Assembly: GCA_030684355.1 (NCBI GenBank) | Contig: JAUXTN010000002.1 | Location: 216,069-280,068 of the forward strand | DNA length: 64,000 bases | Origin: Pseudomonadota bacterium | GTDB lineage: Bacteria > Myxococcota_A > UBA796 > SXON01 | Reading direction: 5' to 3' | Made by a program: the position numbers and the translations under genes | Notes under the pieces: model-generated | Database searches by the model: none | What the model saw: the letters and a program-made list of their open reading frames with translations, nothing else | What the model was told of the DNA's origin: nothing | Shown here: piece by piece, positions 1 to 8,259 of the stretch | Position numbering within the stretch: position 1 is the first letter of the stretch | Layout of the letters: the number at the start of each line of letters is the position of its first letter

Positions 1-256
1 CGAGCCCACCTCTGGTCTCGATCCCGATCGACGTGCTTCCGTGCTCGCCGACCTCATCGGCAACCTCCCAGCCGGCGCCGGGTGTATTCTCGTCACGCAC
101 GATCTCGACGCGGCCGTCGACTACTGCCACCGGGCGGTGGTGATGCTCGAAGGCAACGTGATCGAAGAGCTCGATCTCAAGCGAGACGAACCCCGCCACC
201 CGTACACCCGCTCGCTGCTGGACCCCTGGCAGACCCCGCCAAAAGGTGTCTCATGA
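1..256 (+). CDS. ABC transporter ATP-binding protein, peptide/nickel (Opp/Dpp) type, C-terminal fragment
   Basis: Only the last 84 or so codons are in the window; the reading frame is open from base 2. The first residues, EPTSGLDP, are the end of Walker B plus the D-loop of an ABC ATPase. They are followed by the H-loop (LVTHDLDAA). Near the end, HPYTRSLL is the short motif typical of the oligopeptide/dipeptide/nickel subfamily (DppD/DppF, OppD/OppF), so the likely role is powering uptake of peptides or similar small solutes at the inner membrane. The gene ends with TGA inside an ATGA overlap with the next gene, so the two are probably co-translated. The substrate cannot be told from this fragment. 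Confidence 0.85.
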   Translation, partial: EPTSGLDPDRRASVLADLIGNLPAGAGCILVTHDLDAAVDYCHRAVVMLEGNVIEELDLKRDEPRHPYTRSLLDPWQTPPKGVS

Positions 257-1491
257 CCGCTACCCGTCGCCTCCTCCCCCTGCTCGCGGCGCTCGCCCTC
301 ACCCCGCTCGTGCTCCCCTCCGCCTACGCAGGCGAGGTGGAGAAGGCGGAGCACACCCGCGTCGGAGAGGAGATGCGCAAGCTCGCCTCCCGCAACGCGT
401 GGCCCGCGGTGGAGGCGAGCTTCGATCGGCTGGAGGAGCTGGAGAAGAAGGGCGAGGTCATCACCTACAAGGAGTTCATGCTCGGCGCCGAAGCCGCGCG
501 CGCCCTCGGGGACATGACCGCGAGCCGCGCCCGCGTGCAGCGGGCCGCCAAGCTCGACTCCACGAAGGAGGCGTTGGACTGGCTCGCCGACGTGGACAAG
601 AACTACGGCAGCGTCGACATCAGCTTCGACGCCAAGTACACCGGCGCCCGCACGCTCGTGCCGTCGGTGCCGCCGTTCGCCCCCGACCAGCGCGCCAGCA
701 TCACGTACGCCGTGGCCCAGATCGACGCCGGCAAGGCCTACACCGGCCTCCTCCCCGCCGGCGAGTACACCATCGGGGAGCAGAAGGTGACCGTCGCCAT
801 CGGTGACAAGGTCGCCGCGCTCCGCCTCGGCCCGCCCCCGGCCGCCCCGAAGGAGCCCTTCAAGCTCGCCTACGTCGGCCCCCGCGCGCAGCTCGGCGTG
901 GCGTTCACGACCGCGGGCGACATCGACAACGCCAGCCTCTCTGCGGACAGCGGGCTCCAGGCCGGTCCGTTCAGCGGCAGCGGCGCCCGGCTCGGCGTGG
1001 GCCTCGAGGTCGGGCTCTCCAAGAACTTCGGCGTCATCGCGGAGGTCGGCTACCACAACATGTTCGGGGCTCCGACCCGCACGGAAGGGGATCTCGCCGA
1101 CCGCGAGGAGTACCTGACCGCCGGCAACAACCTCCACCTCGGCTACGGTTGGCTCGCCGCGAACCTGCGCTTCGGCAACCTCTGGATCGCCGCGGGCCCC
1201 ATCTGGAGCGCGGGCGGCGGGGTCGTCACCGGCCTCGATGACGGGTGCGCGGACGGCGGTTGTGGCGATTATGCCGGGCTTGGGGATGACGGCGCGCCGT
1301 ATCAGCGTTTGGATGGTGACATCACCATGGGCGGCGCCGCGGCGAGCATCTCCTACGCGCTGGTCGATCTCGGAAGCTTGAAGGGCGCCCTCACCGTCGA
1401 GGGCGGCGCCCAGTCTGACAATCTGCGTATGTACCCCTGGGGCCAGGTCGCGTTCACGATCGCCCCGTCCGCATCGAGGAGGAAGGAATGA
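253..1491 (+). CDS. Exported protein with predicted outer-membrane beta-barrel C-terminal half, unknown function
   Basis: The 412-residue protein starts at an ATG that overlaps the upstream stop (ATGA). Residues 1-26 form a signal peptide with RR, a Leu/Ala core and cleavage after AYA. Residues about 27-130 are charged and helical, reminiscent of a TPR-like unit. Residues about 130-200 look like a small beta domain (AGEYTIGEQKVTV). From about residue 210 the chain alternates Gly/aromatic/hydrophobic residues in short strands, as in a small outer-membrane barrel. A Cys-rich loop (CADGGCGDY) lies near residue 335. A longer in-frame start at base 82 would lose the signal peptide and overlap the ABC gene, so it was rejected. 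It shares an operon with the ABC ATPase and the propeller protein. No named family was recognised. Confidence 0.7.
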   Translation: MTATRRLLPLLAALALTPLVLPSAYAGEVEKAEHTRVGEEMRKLASRNAWPAVEASFDRLEELEKKGEVITYKEFMLGAEAARALGDMTASRARVQRAAKLDSTKEALDWLADVDKNYGSVDISFDAKYTGARTLVPSVPPFAPDQRASITYAVAQIDAGKAYTGLLPAGEYTIGEQKVTVAIGDKVAALRLGPPPAAPKEPFKLAYVGPRAQLGVAFTTAGDIDNASLSADSGLQAGPFSGSGARLGVGLEVGLSKNFGVIAEVGYHNMFGAPTRTEGDLADREEYLTAGNNLHLGYGWLAANLRFGNLWIAAGPIWSAGGGVVTGLDDGCADGGCGDYAGLGDDGAPYQRLDGDITMGGAAASISYALVDLGSLKGALTVEGGAQSDNLRMYPWGQVAFTIAPSASRRKE

Positions 1492-2531
1492 CACTGGCGC
1501 TCACGCTCGCGCTCACCCTCAGCGCGCACGCCGCCGAGGTGACTTGGGTGGGCGGCGGTCACGCCGGCAACCCGCAATGGTCCGCGGATGGCTCGTGGTT
1601 GGCCTTCGAGGTCAACAACAACGCCGACAAGGTCGACTTCTACGTGGTCAAGGTGGCCAACGGCTACCCGTCTGCGCCGCAGAAGATCGCGATCCCCGGT
1701 GGCAGCAGCAGCTTCACGGCGGGCGGCAGCTACGCGGCCAACCCGAATTGGCACCCGAGGGGCCCCGTCCTCTTCGAGGCCGCCAACCCCGGTGGGCTCA
1801 CGCGGCTCTACTTCCTCTCGCCCGGGGGCTCCTCGCCCGCGGAGTACCTCAGCGTCGCGCAGGCGCCGGGGAACCTCTCGTGGCCGACCATCTCGGCGGA
1901 CGGCACCACGCTGGCGTTCACGTCGAGCGCGACCGGCCAGGGCGACGTGTACACGTTCAGCCAGGCCACCAACAAGGTCGCGGTCACGATCAGCACGGAC
2001 ATCCCCGAGAACGCCCCGCGGTTCTCCCCGGACGGCAAGGCCCTGGTCTTGTCCAAGAAGAACCAGGGCACCGAGGATCTCTTCACCCACACGCTCGGCA
2101 CCACGACGCAGACCCCGCTCAAGGGTGGGTCGGGTGACCAGAGCCGCCCTCGCTACGCGAAGTCGGACATCGTCTACTTCACGAACGAGCGTGGGGACGA
2201 GCACTGGGACATCGCCGCGATCCCCGCCGCGGGCGGAGAGCGGAAATTGGTGGCGCAGGACGTCCGACTTCCGCTCCGCTCGCAGCCGTCGCTCACCCCC
2301 GACGCCTCCGCGGTGATCTACACGTCGAGCGCGCCGGCCAAGGACAGCAGCGTCTACGTCACCAAGCTCGACGGGTCGGGTACCAAGGAGATCAAGACGG
2401 GCCTCTCCGCCGTGGGCGACGCCTCGATCGTGACCGCCGGCGGGCGTTCCTTCCTGGCGTTCACGGCCCTGCCGACGAGCGGCTCGGATTGGCGCCAGCT
2501 CCACGTCATCGACGTGACGGGGCAGATCTAG
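1488..2531 (+). CDS. Exported TolB/PD40-type beta-propeller protein
   Basis: A 347-residue protein with a short signal peptide (cleavage after SAHA, residue 15). It contains about six repeats of the WD40-like PD40 type, for example PQWSADGSWLAF, PRFSPDGKALVL and PSLTPDASAVIYTS, spaced about 45-55 residues apart. That arrangement builds a six-bladed propeller as in TolB or in the N-terminal domain of prolyl oligopeptidases. There is no peptidase domain, so a binding or scaffold role in the periplasm is more likely than catalysis. The start overlaps the previous gene by 4 bp (ATGA). The family match is firm; the partner and role are unknown. Confidence 0.75.
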   Translation: MTLALTLALTLSAHAAEVTWVGGGHAGNPQWSADGSWLAFEVNNNADKVDFYVVKVANGYPSAPQKIAIPGGSSSFTAGGSYAANPNWHPRGPVLFEAANPGGLTRLYFLSPGGSSPAEYLSVAQAPGNLSWPTISADGTTLAFTSSATGQGDVYTFSQATNKVAVTISTDIPENAPRFSPDGKALVLSKKNQGTEDLFTHTLGTTTQTPLKGGSGDQSRPRYAKSDIVYFTNERGDEHWDIAAIPAAGGERKLVAQDVRLPLRSQPSLTPDASAVIYTSSAPAKDSSVYVTKLDGSGTKEIKTGLSAVGDASIVTAGGRSFLAFTALPTSGSDWRQLHVIDVTGQI

Positions 2532-2638
2532 CCTCGTCCGTCGGCTCGTCCCGTCGGGGCGAGCTCCGATGCTTCGGCCGCGGATCCCACGAGTGGAACC
2601 GCGGCCGGAGCCCGTGGGCGATGGCGACCGCGGGGCGC

Positions 2639-3271
2639 CTAGAACCAGACGCACGCGCGGGAAGACAGGAAGTTCATCCCGACGCCGTCGAGCCAGTAGC
2701 CCGCGCCGAGGTCGCTCGCGCTGGCGGCGTAGTACCAGGTCGCGGCCCCCTCGGCCTGCTGATCGATGGCGTACGTCGTGGCGAAGTCGTCGCCGAAGAT
2801 CGCCGCGTCGCAGGTGGAGTTCACGAGGTCGTAGGTGGCGGTGACGCTCATCCCGACCTCGCACGTCGGGCATGCGCCGGTGTCGGCCGACACCCCGGAC
2901 ACCACCCAGTACGCCACGCAGTCGTCGCCGCCGACGGCCTTCCACGCGTCGTTCGCGATGACGTAGGCGGCCTCCTGGCCGGTCCAGCCGCTGGTGGCGT
3001 CCCCGCGGTATTCGCCCCAGAAATAGCGCGCCCCGCCCGCCACCGGCGTGCCAGCAACGTCCTGGCAGCCGTCGGCGTTGTTCGCGACCCCGCCCCGCGC
3101 ATCGGGGAGCGTGTCGGTATCCGTGTCGGTGTCGGTGTCGGTGTCGGTGTCCGTGTCCGTGTCCGTGTCCGCATCCGCGGCCCCCGTGTCACACGCCGCC
3201 TTGTCGTCGGGACACGCGCTGTCACCGGAGCAGGCCACCATGAGCAAGGGGAAGAAGAGCAAGCGCCGCAT
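2639..3271 (-). CDS. Outer-membrane lipoprotein with Asp-Thr repeat linker
   Basis: A 210-residue lipoprotein on the minus strand. The start is placed at the second Met because MRR followed by a hydrophobic run and LLMVAC gives a proper signal peptide with lipobox Cys; an ATG 21 bp upstream would add an unhelpful leader. After the Cys comes a short Cys/Asp-rich stretch and then ten DT dipeptides forming an extended acidic linker. A compact Trp/Tyr/Cys-rich domain of about 150 residues follows, with several Cys likely in disulfides. No known domain was recognised. It is divergent from the OmpA-like gene, with only 48 bp between the two starts. Confidence 0.75.
   Translation of the reverse strand: MRRLLFFPLLMVACSGDSACPDDKAACDTGAADADTDTDTDTDTDTDTDTDTDTLPDARGGVANNADGCQDVAGTPVAGGARYFWGEYRGDATSGWTGQEAAYVIANDAWKAVGGDDCVAYWVVSGVSADTGACPTCEVGMSVTATYDLVNSTCDAAIFGDDFATTYAIDQQAEGAATWYYAASASDLGAGYWLDGVGMNFLSSRACVWF
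3110..3169 (-). repeat. Hexanucleotide tandem repeat coding for (DT)10
   Basis: Ten in-frame copies of a 6-bp unit (GACACC with wobble variants such as GACACG and GATACC on the coding strand) encode the Asp-Thr linker of the lipoprotein gene. Because the unit is two codons long, slippage would change linker length without breaking the frame. Confidence 0.9.
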
Positions 3272-3319
3272 TGTTTCTCCGAGGTGCGGCACATCCTACC
3301 GCACGCTACGGTGCTCGAC

Positions 3320-4315
3320 ATGCTGACGTTCGTACTCGCCGTGTTGCTCAACTCCGCGTTCGCGCAAGACCTGAACTTCGGCTACACGCCGGCGCCCGGC
3401 CCGGGGGAGAACCCCGCCCTGCTCGTCACCCCGACCCGCACGATCACGGCGCTCTACGTGTCGATCGAGGTCGGCGGGAAGACCCTCGAGTTCAACAAGA
3501 AGAACCTCCCGGCGGGCCAGCAGATCCGCTTCGAGTGGCCACGGGACGCCAAAGTCACCCACGCCGACGCCTTCATTCGTGCCAGCTTCGCGGATGGCAA
3601 CGTCACCGAGACCAACGTCCCCATCGACTACCAGTTCAAGGGCCAGCTCTCGATCGACCTCTCCCGCGCCGTGGCGGATCTCGACGCCAAGACCGTCACC
3701 GTTTCCGCGAGCGCCGTGGTGGACGAGGCCGAGATCGTCGCCTACGGCGCGCACAAGGCCGAGCTCGATCGGCGCGTCGTCGCCATCAACGCGGGCCCGG
3801 GCGCCATCCCCGTGCCGTTCGTGGGCAGCCCCGCGGAGGTCGTCCTCCTCGACGTGACGCTCAAGAGCGGCAACGCCTGGGCGGGCTTCACCTATTCGCC
3901 GTGGTTCCTCGACATCCCGCACGAGGACGTGCTCTTCGCGTCGGACTCCGCCGCCATCCCCCCGGGCGAGGAGTACAAGCTCCAGTTCACGCTGGAGCAG
4001 CTCCGCGACGTGCTCGACAAGTACGGCGCCATCGTGCCGGTGAAGCTCTACATCGCCGGCTGCACCGACACCGTCGGGGATGGCGCCCACAACAAGGAGC
4101 TCTCCCAGCGCCGCGCCCAGGCGATCGCCGGGTGGCTCCGCGCGAAGGGCTACAGCGAGCCGATCTACTACTACGGCTTCGGCGAGGCCCTGCAGGCCGT
4201 CTCCACGGGGGACGGCGTGGACAACGCCTCGAACCGCCGCGCGCTCTACATGGTCGGCGCCAACCCGCCCCCGGCGGGCTCGGGCGTGCCGGCGGCGAGC
4301 TGGAAGGCGCTGTAG
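3320..4315 (+). CDS. OmpA-family outer-membrane/peptidoglycan-binding protein
   Basis: A 331-residue exported protein. The ATG at 3320 is chosen because it begins a clear signal peptide (MLTFVLAVLLNSAFA, cleavage before QDL); the open frame extends much further upstream but without signal features. Residues about 20-200 form a beta-rich N-terminal region. Residues about 205-325 match the OmpA C-terminal domain: an FxLEQL helix, GCTDTVGDGAHNKELSQRRA (normally GHTDxxGxxxxNxxLSxxRA) and GFGEA. This domain usually binds diaminopimelate in peptidoglycan and tethers the outer membrane. The usual His of GHTD is Cys here. It runs divergently from the DT lipoprotein. Confidence 0.8.
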   Translation: MLTFVLAVLLNSAFAQDLNFGYTPAPGPGENPALLVTPTRTITALYVSIEVGGKTLEFNKKNLPAGQQIRFEWPRDAKVTHADAFIRASFADGNVTETNVPIDYQFKGQLSIDLSRAVADLDAKTVTVSASAVVDEAEIVAYGAHKAELDRRVVAINAGPGAIPVPFVGSPAEVVLLDVTLKSGNAWAGFTYSPWFLDIPHEDVLFASDSAAIPPGEEYKLQFTLEQLRDVLDKYGAIVPVKLYIAGCTDTVGDGAHNKELSQRRAQAIAGWLRAKGYSEPIYYYGFGEALQAVSTGDGVDNASNRRALYMVGANPPPAGSGVPAASWKAL

Positions 4316-4387
4316 GCGTTCGGGGAGGTCGGGCGCGTCCCCGCCGAGCCGGGGCCGGCCCCTTCCAGGCATCGGCCCAGAGGGCCT

Positions 4388-4418
4388 CGGTCGGCCGCCC
4401 CGAGCGGCGGCCGGACCG
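4388..4418. terminator. GC-rich hairpin between convergent genes
   Basis: Left arm 4388-4399 and right arm 4406-4418 pair over 12 bp with one bulge and a six-base loop. It lies in the 187-bp spacer between the stops of two convergent genes (4315 and 4503). There is no U-tract, so a bidirectional terminator is inferred from position only. The same spacer has CCTTCCAGGC twice (4361 and 4441), exactly 80 bp apart. No gene was seen in the spacer. Confidence 0.35.
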
Positions 4419-4502
4419 CGCGTCGCCGAGCCGCCGCGCGCCTTCCAGGCGCCTCGCGCGGGGGAGCGGCTACGTCGACCGCTCGACCGTCGACCGCTCG
4501 CC

Positions 4503-7328
4503 CTAGAACACCTGCCCCGCCCCGATCCGCACCGTGAACTGCTGCTGCTGCACCGCCGCCGCCCCGGTCTCGTCCCCCTCGCCGGCCGCCGCGTACTGCA
4601 TCGAGCGGTAGTCCCACGACCCGCCCGCGCGGAACGTGGTCCCGCTGTCGGTCAGTCGCACGTCGACGAGGAGCTCGGCGTGGGTGTCGATGGGGAAGGG
4701 GGCGAAGGTCTCGGCGATCTCCAACGACGCGTAGATCAGGTCGGACTCGAGCGAGGCGAGCGCGCCGAGGCGGGCCCCGAAGAGCGGGAAGTTCAAGAGC
4801 TCGGCCTTCGAGCGCGCGGCGTCCGAGTAGCGGAAGAGCACGCCGGTCGTGTAGTGCGCGCCGAGGGTCCCTTCGACCGAGAAGAGGCCGCCGAGGCCGC
4901 GGCGGTACCGGGCCGCGAGGATGGCGTCGCGCTGCACGTTGATGAACGGGTTCTCGCCGACCTTGAACCACTCGAGCTGCGAGCGGCCGCGCACGTCAAG
5001 GCCGAGGGCGCCCCACGACTGCTGGAGCGGAAGCCAGACACCCTCGGCGGCGAGCCCGAAGAAGCCGGCGCCGGGGGTCGCGAACGAGGCCGCGCCGAGG
5101 AGCTGGGCGCCGGCGTCGCTGGTCATCGTGTAGCTGCCGCGCGCGTTGAGCAGGCCGAAGCCGATGCGGAGCTTCGCGAAGTCCACCGCCGCGGACGGCG
5201 CGGGTACCCGGGCGACGCTGCCTCCGCCGCCGCCCGAGACCGGGCTCTGCCGAGGCGCGCTGCCCGTGCCCGCAGTGGGCTGCTGGGTACCCATCATGGC
5301 GAGCGTCGGCAGGGTGACCGAGCCGGTCGCGCTCTCGACGCCGACGGTGAGCACGATCGGGCCGTCCTGGCCCGCGGGGAGCTGGAGGGGCACGGCGTAG
5401 GTGCCGTCGCGGTTGTCGGTGATCTGGCCGACCGCGGCCGGCGAGGCGCTGATCGAGAGCTTCTTCCCGCCCACGCCGACCCCGGCGGAGTCCATGACGC
5501 GGATGTTCAGGAGGATCGCGGCGCCGGGCGTCGTGTAGGGGGGCACGGTGCTGATCTGCACGGTGGCGGGCGGGCCGGAGGGGGGCACCACGCCTTCGCG
5601 GATCACCTTGAGCTCGGGCGCGGCGCCCTTCCACTTCGCCACGAGGGCCTCGTCGGAGGGCCCGCCGCCCGTCGGGAGCATCGGCGCGGCGCCGTCCTTC
5701 GCCTGGAAGAGCGGGACCTCCGTGACGAGCCCGGCGCCTTCGACGCGCACGCTCGCGAGGCCCGGCGTGCGGCCCGCGGTGAAGAGGATGCGAGCCATGC
5801 CGCGCGCGTCCGTCTTCGCGGTGGGGGGCACGCTGCCGTCGCCGCGGGGGGCGCCGAGCTTCAGGGTCACGTTGGGGACGGGCAGGCCGAAGGCGTCCAC
5901 CGCGAGGACCGTGACGGTCACGGTGTCGGAGCCGTTCGCCGCCACGGTCGCGGCGCCGGGCCACGCCACGAGGCGCGCGGCGGGCATCGAGGAGGTCTCC
6001 ACCGGGGGCGCCGCGTAGATGCGGACGCGGTTGGTCGAGGACGAGACCTTGTACGCGAACGTGTAGCTGCCGTCCTTGTTGTCCTTGGGCGTGCCGTTGG
6101 CCGTGGCGCCGTCGACCGTCAGCGTCGGCGGCCGGCCCACGACGCCGGTGCCCTGGGCATCCTTTACGCGCGCCACGACGGAGAACGACGTGCCCGTCTT
6201 CGCGATGTCGACCGGCTCGGAGACGAGCGTGACCGTGGGGATCGTCCCGACGATCTTGATCTTGCGCTCCGCCTTGGCGCCGTCGACCTCCGCGGTGAGG
6301 GTGATCTCGCCCGGGGTCGTGGGCGGGGTGAAGCTCGCGGAGAACACCTCGCGGTCCCACGTCGCCGGGGTCACGGTGCCCTTGGACGTCGTGAGCTTGA
6401 CCGTGGCGTCGGCCTTGGGCTCGCCGTCGGGGCCGATCACCACGATCCGCACGGGCACGGCGAGATCGCCCTGCGCGGGCACGCTCGTCGGGAGCGGGTA
6501 GAACGCGATGGCGGTGGTCGCGGCGATGGGGAGGGGGGCCTCGCGGTCCTCCTTCGAGGTGTCGGTGTTGACGCTGCGGAGGTCCCCCGTGGGCTCGCGC
6601 GGATCGAGGTCGATGTCGAACGCGACCTTCCCCGACGGCGCGGCGACGAGCGGACCGTAGGTGCGGCTCCCGACCTTCATCACGTTCGAGGAGCCCGGCT
6701 TCACGTCGAAGCTCACGGAGCGCTTCACGGTCACCGGCAGCACGGCGCTGCCCTGCACCTTGTCGGGCGCGGCGGCGTCCGTCGCGGCGAACACGACGGC
6801 CAGCGGCGCGGTGAGCCCCTTCGGCGGGGTGTAGCGGGCCACCCAGGTGCCGTTTCCGGCGGGGGTCACGGCCTCGAGCGTGCCCGCGGAGGCCACGAGC
6901 AGGAAGCCGCGCCCTTCGCTCGCGACGGGGGAGGAGCCTTCCGGCTCGATCTTCACCAGCGCGGTGCCCGTGCTCGGCAGCACCGGCGGGTCGAAGGTGA
7001 GCTGGAGCTCGCCCGTGAACGGTGGCACCACGGGCACGTCGATGCTGGTCTCGGCGCCTCCGACCGTCACCTTGAAGGCGACGGTGCCCACGGCGGTCAC
7101 GCGCGGCGGCGTGTAGGGGATGGTCCAGACGCCGTCCGCGCCGGCGATCGCGGGGCCGACCTTGCCGGTGTCGGCCTTGACGCGGATCTTCTGCCCGTCG
7201 TCAACGTAGAGGCGCACCGTGGAGGGCGTGACACCGTCGCCGAGGAGCGGCGGCGACGGCACCCAGACCACGCCCGCCCACGCCGGCACACACCACAGAA
7301 ACGTGAACAGCACGGTGAGCCAACGCAC
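4503..7328 (-). CDS. Large exported protein with Ig-like (Big-1/invasin-type) repeats and a C-terminal barrel
   Basis: A 941-residue protein. Residues 1-18 are a signal peptide (cleavage after AWA). Residues about 20-680 hold repeated bacterial Ig-like domains with recurrent patterns such as DGVWTIPYTPP, GTWVARYTPP and DGSYTFAYKVS, and with phrases typical of Big-1/invasin modules (VKLTTSKGTVTP, GMARILFTAGRTPG). A Gly/Ser/Gln linker follows near residue 690. The last 230 residues or so look like an outer-membrane beta-barrel and end in Phe, the usual C-terminal signal for the BAM complex. It may be an intimin/invasin-like surface protein, but with the barrel at the C-terminus rather than the N-terminus. 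It is transcribed convergently with the OmpA-like gene. Confidence 0.7.
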   Translation of the reverse strand: MRWLTVLFTFLWCVPAWAGVVWVPSPPLLGDGVTPSTVRLYVDDGQKIRVKADTGKVGPAIAGADGVWTIPYTPPRVTAVGTVAFKVTVGGAETSIDVPVVPPFTGELQLTFDPPVLPSTGTALVKIEPEGSSPVASEGRGFLLVASAGTLEAVTPAGNGTWVARYTPPKGLTAPLAVVFAATDAAAPDKVQGSAVLPVTVKRSVSFDVKPGSSNVMKVGSRTYGPLVAAPSGKVAFDIDLDPREPTGDLRSVNTDTSKEDREAPLPIAATTAIAFYPLPTSVPAQGDLAVPVRIVVIGPDGEPKADATVKLTTSKGTVTPATWDREVFSASFTPPTTPGEITLTAEVDGAKAERKIKIVGTIPTVTLVSEPVDIAKTGTSFSVVARVKDAQGTGVVGRPPTLTVDGATANGTPKDNKDGSYTFAYKVSSSTNRVRIYAAPPVETSSMPAARLVAWPGAATVAANGSDTVTVTVLAVDAFGLPVPNVTLKLGAPRGDGSVPPTAKTDARGMARILFTAGRTPGLASVRVEGAGLVTEVPLFQAKDGAAPMLPTGGGPSDEALVAKWKGAAPELKVIREGVVPPSGPPATVQISTVPPYTTPGAAILLNIRVMDSAGVGVGGKKLSISASPAAVGQITDNRDGTYAVPLQLPAGQDGPIVLTVGVESATGSVTLPTLAMMGTQQPTAGTGSAPRQSPVSGGGGGSVARVPAPSAAVDFAKLRIGFGLLNARGSYTMTSDAGAQLLGAASFATPGAGFFGLAAEGVWLPLQQSWGALGLDVRGRSQLEWFKVGENPFINVQRDAILAARYRRGLGGLFSVEGTLGAHYTTGVLFRYSDAARSKAELLNFPLFGARLGALASLESDLIYASLEIAETFAPFPIDTHAELLVDVRLTDSGTTFRAGGSWDYRSMQYAAAGEGDETGAAAVQQQQFTVRIGAGQVF

Positions 7329-7460
7329 GGGGACCTCGCGGGGGCCGGGATGATACCGCGTGTGCCGTCCGTGGCTACGGGGTGAGCCGAGGCTCTACAT
7401 TCTCGTGACTACCGCCCGCCCAACCCCGCAGCATGCTGCTGCGGATCGCGGTCCACGCGC

Positions 7461-7498
7461 CGTAAAACGAGGACGGCCGAGCGCGAGCGCCCGGCCGT
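7461..7498 (-). terminator. Intrinsic terminator of the selenoprotein-candidate gene
   Basis: On the minus strand a 12-bp stem (7498-7487 with 7484-7473, one mismatch, two-base loop) is followed by CCTCGTTTTACG, a short T-tract. It starts 18 bp after the TAG stop at 7516. A hairpin plus Ts in this position is a classic factor-independent terminator. Confidence 0.6.
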
Positions 7499-7515
7499 GC
7501 TGCCCGTGAGGAAGG

Positions 7516-8196
7516 CTATTCCGGGTAGAGGAGGGCTTCGATCTCGGCGGCGTCCGCCATGTCGTCGATCGACTCGAGGACCACGCCGCGGTTGATGAGG
7601 ACCTTCATGGGCCACGAGCTGGTCTTGCTGTAGGTCCAGAAGAACTCGCCGGCGGCGTCCCCGATGACCGGATGGGTGATGCCGTACTCGTCAGCCCAAC
7701 CGAGGAGATCCTCGGTCGCGTCGCCGTCCATCGCGGTGATCATCATGAAGCCATCGGCCTGGTACTGCTCGAACTGCGCTTGGAGGCTCCCGGCCTCCGA
7801 CATGCACGCGCCTCACGTGAAGCCTGCCCCGACGACCATGACGACCTGGTTGCAGAAGTCGTGGAGGCGGACGGTCTCCCCGAACTGGTCACCCAGCGCG
7901 AAGTTGGCCGCGATGTCACCGACCTCGCTGCCGGTCGACTCGATGTCGTTGCGGCATGCGTCGATCTGCCAGCCGTTCTGGTAGGGCTTGTCCGCGGCGT
8001 CGACCGGGCTGGTGTTGGAGGTGTACTCCTCACCGTCGGTGTAGCCGTCGTCATCCGAGTCAGGCTTGCCCGGATCGGAGCCGACCTCGGCCTCCTGGGA
8101 GTCGACGAGGCCGTCGCCGTCGCCGTCGAGGTCGATCGTCACGTCGGCGATGCAGCCGACGGAGATCAGGAGCGGAAGAAAGGGTAGCAGGCGCAT
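7516..8196 (-). CDS. Candidate selenocysteine-containing thioredoxin-fold lipoprotein (in-frame TGA read as Sec)
   Basis: The frame runs 226 residues if the TGA at 7815-7813 is read as Sec (residue 128). Residues 1-15 are a lipoprotein signal (MRLL..., lipobox ISVGC). Residues 20-50 are Asp-rich calcium-binding type repeats (DLDGDGDGLVDSQEAEVGSD). The rest is a redoxin/TlpA-like thioredoxin fold: VVMVVGAGFT-U-GAC, then a helix and the TAMDGDATEDLL and HPVIGD segments. The TGA falls exactly where the first Cys of the CxxC active site would be, giving U-G-A-C. A 6-bp hairpin with a G-containing loop begins 15 nt after the TGA. Likely role: thiol redox reactions in the periplasm. Alternatives are a nonsense mutation or a sequencing error. 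Confidence 0.75.
7782..7798 (-). promoter_or_regulatory. Bacterial SECIS-like hairpin just after the in-frame TGA
   Basis: In the mRNA, GGAGGC (nt 15-20 after the TGA) pairs perfectly with GCCTCC (nt 26-31), leaving the loop CGGGA. A short stem whose apical loop has a G in its first two bases and lies about 16-37 nt from the UGA is the known arrangement for SelB binding in bacteria. The hairpin lies inside the coding region, as bacterial SECIS elements do. Confidence 0.6.
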
Positions 8197-8259
8197 GAGA
8201 CCTACCTCCAGAGCTTGGGCCTGAGTGTAGCCGATCCGCCTCGGAAGGGAAGGGGATAG

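Noticed and set aside
121-1494. Long minus-strand open frame opposite the first exported protein
   Set aside because: Composition is Arg/Gly/Ala/Glu-rich with no domain or signal; it mirrors codon bias of the real plus-strand gene.
2532-2638. Third copy of the dispersed repeat (GAGCTCCGATGCTTCGG)
   Set aside because: Similarity to the copies at 35659 and 58795 is limited to a few short words and could be chance in GC-rich DNA.
3110-3169. Possible CRISPR-like array
   Set aside because: The 6-bp units have no spacers and code for a DT linker in frame.
2489-4315. 608-codon version of the OmpA-like gene
   Set aside because: The first 277 codons cover the opposite-strand lipoprotein and have Arg/Gly shadow composition; a signal peptide starts at 3320.
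4080-7385. 1101-codon plus-strand open frame
   Set aside because: It lies opposite the Ig-repeat protein and its product is low-complexity Arg/Gly/His; a shadow of GC-rich coding DNA.
7516-7803. Separate 95-residue gene after the TGA
   Set aside because: It has no ribosome site, starts in the middle of a thioredoxin fold and is in register with the upstream frame; one Sec gene explains it better.
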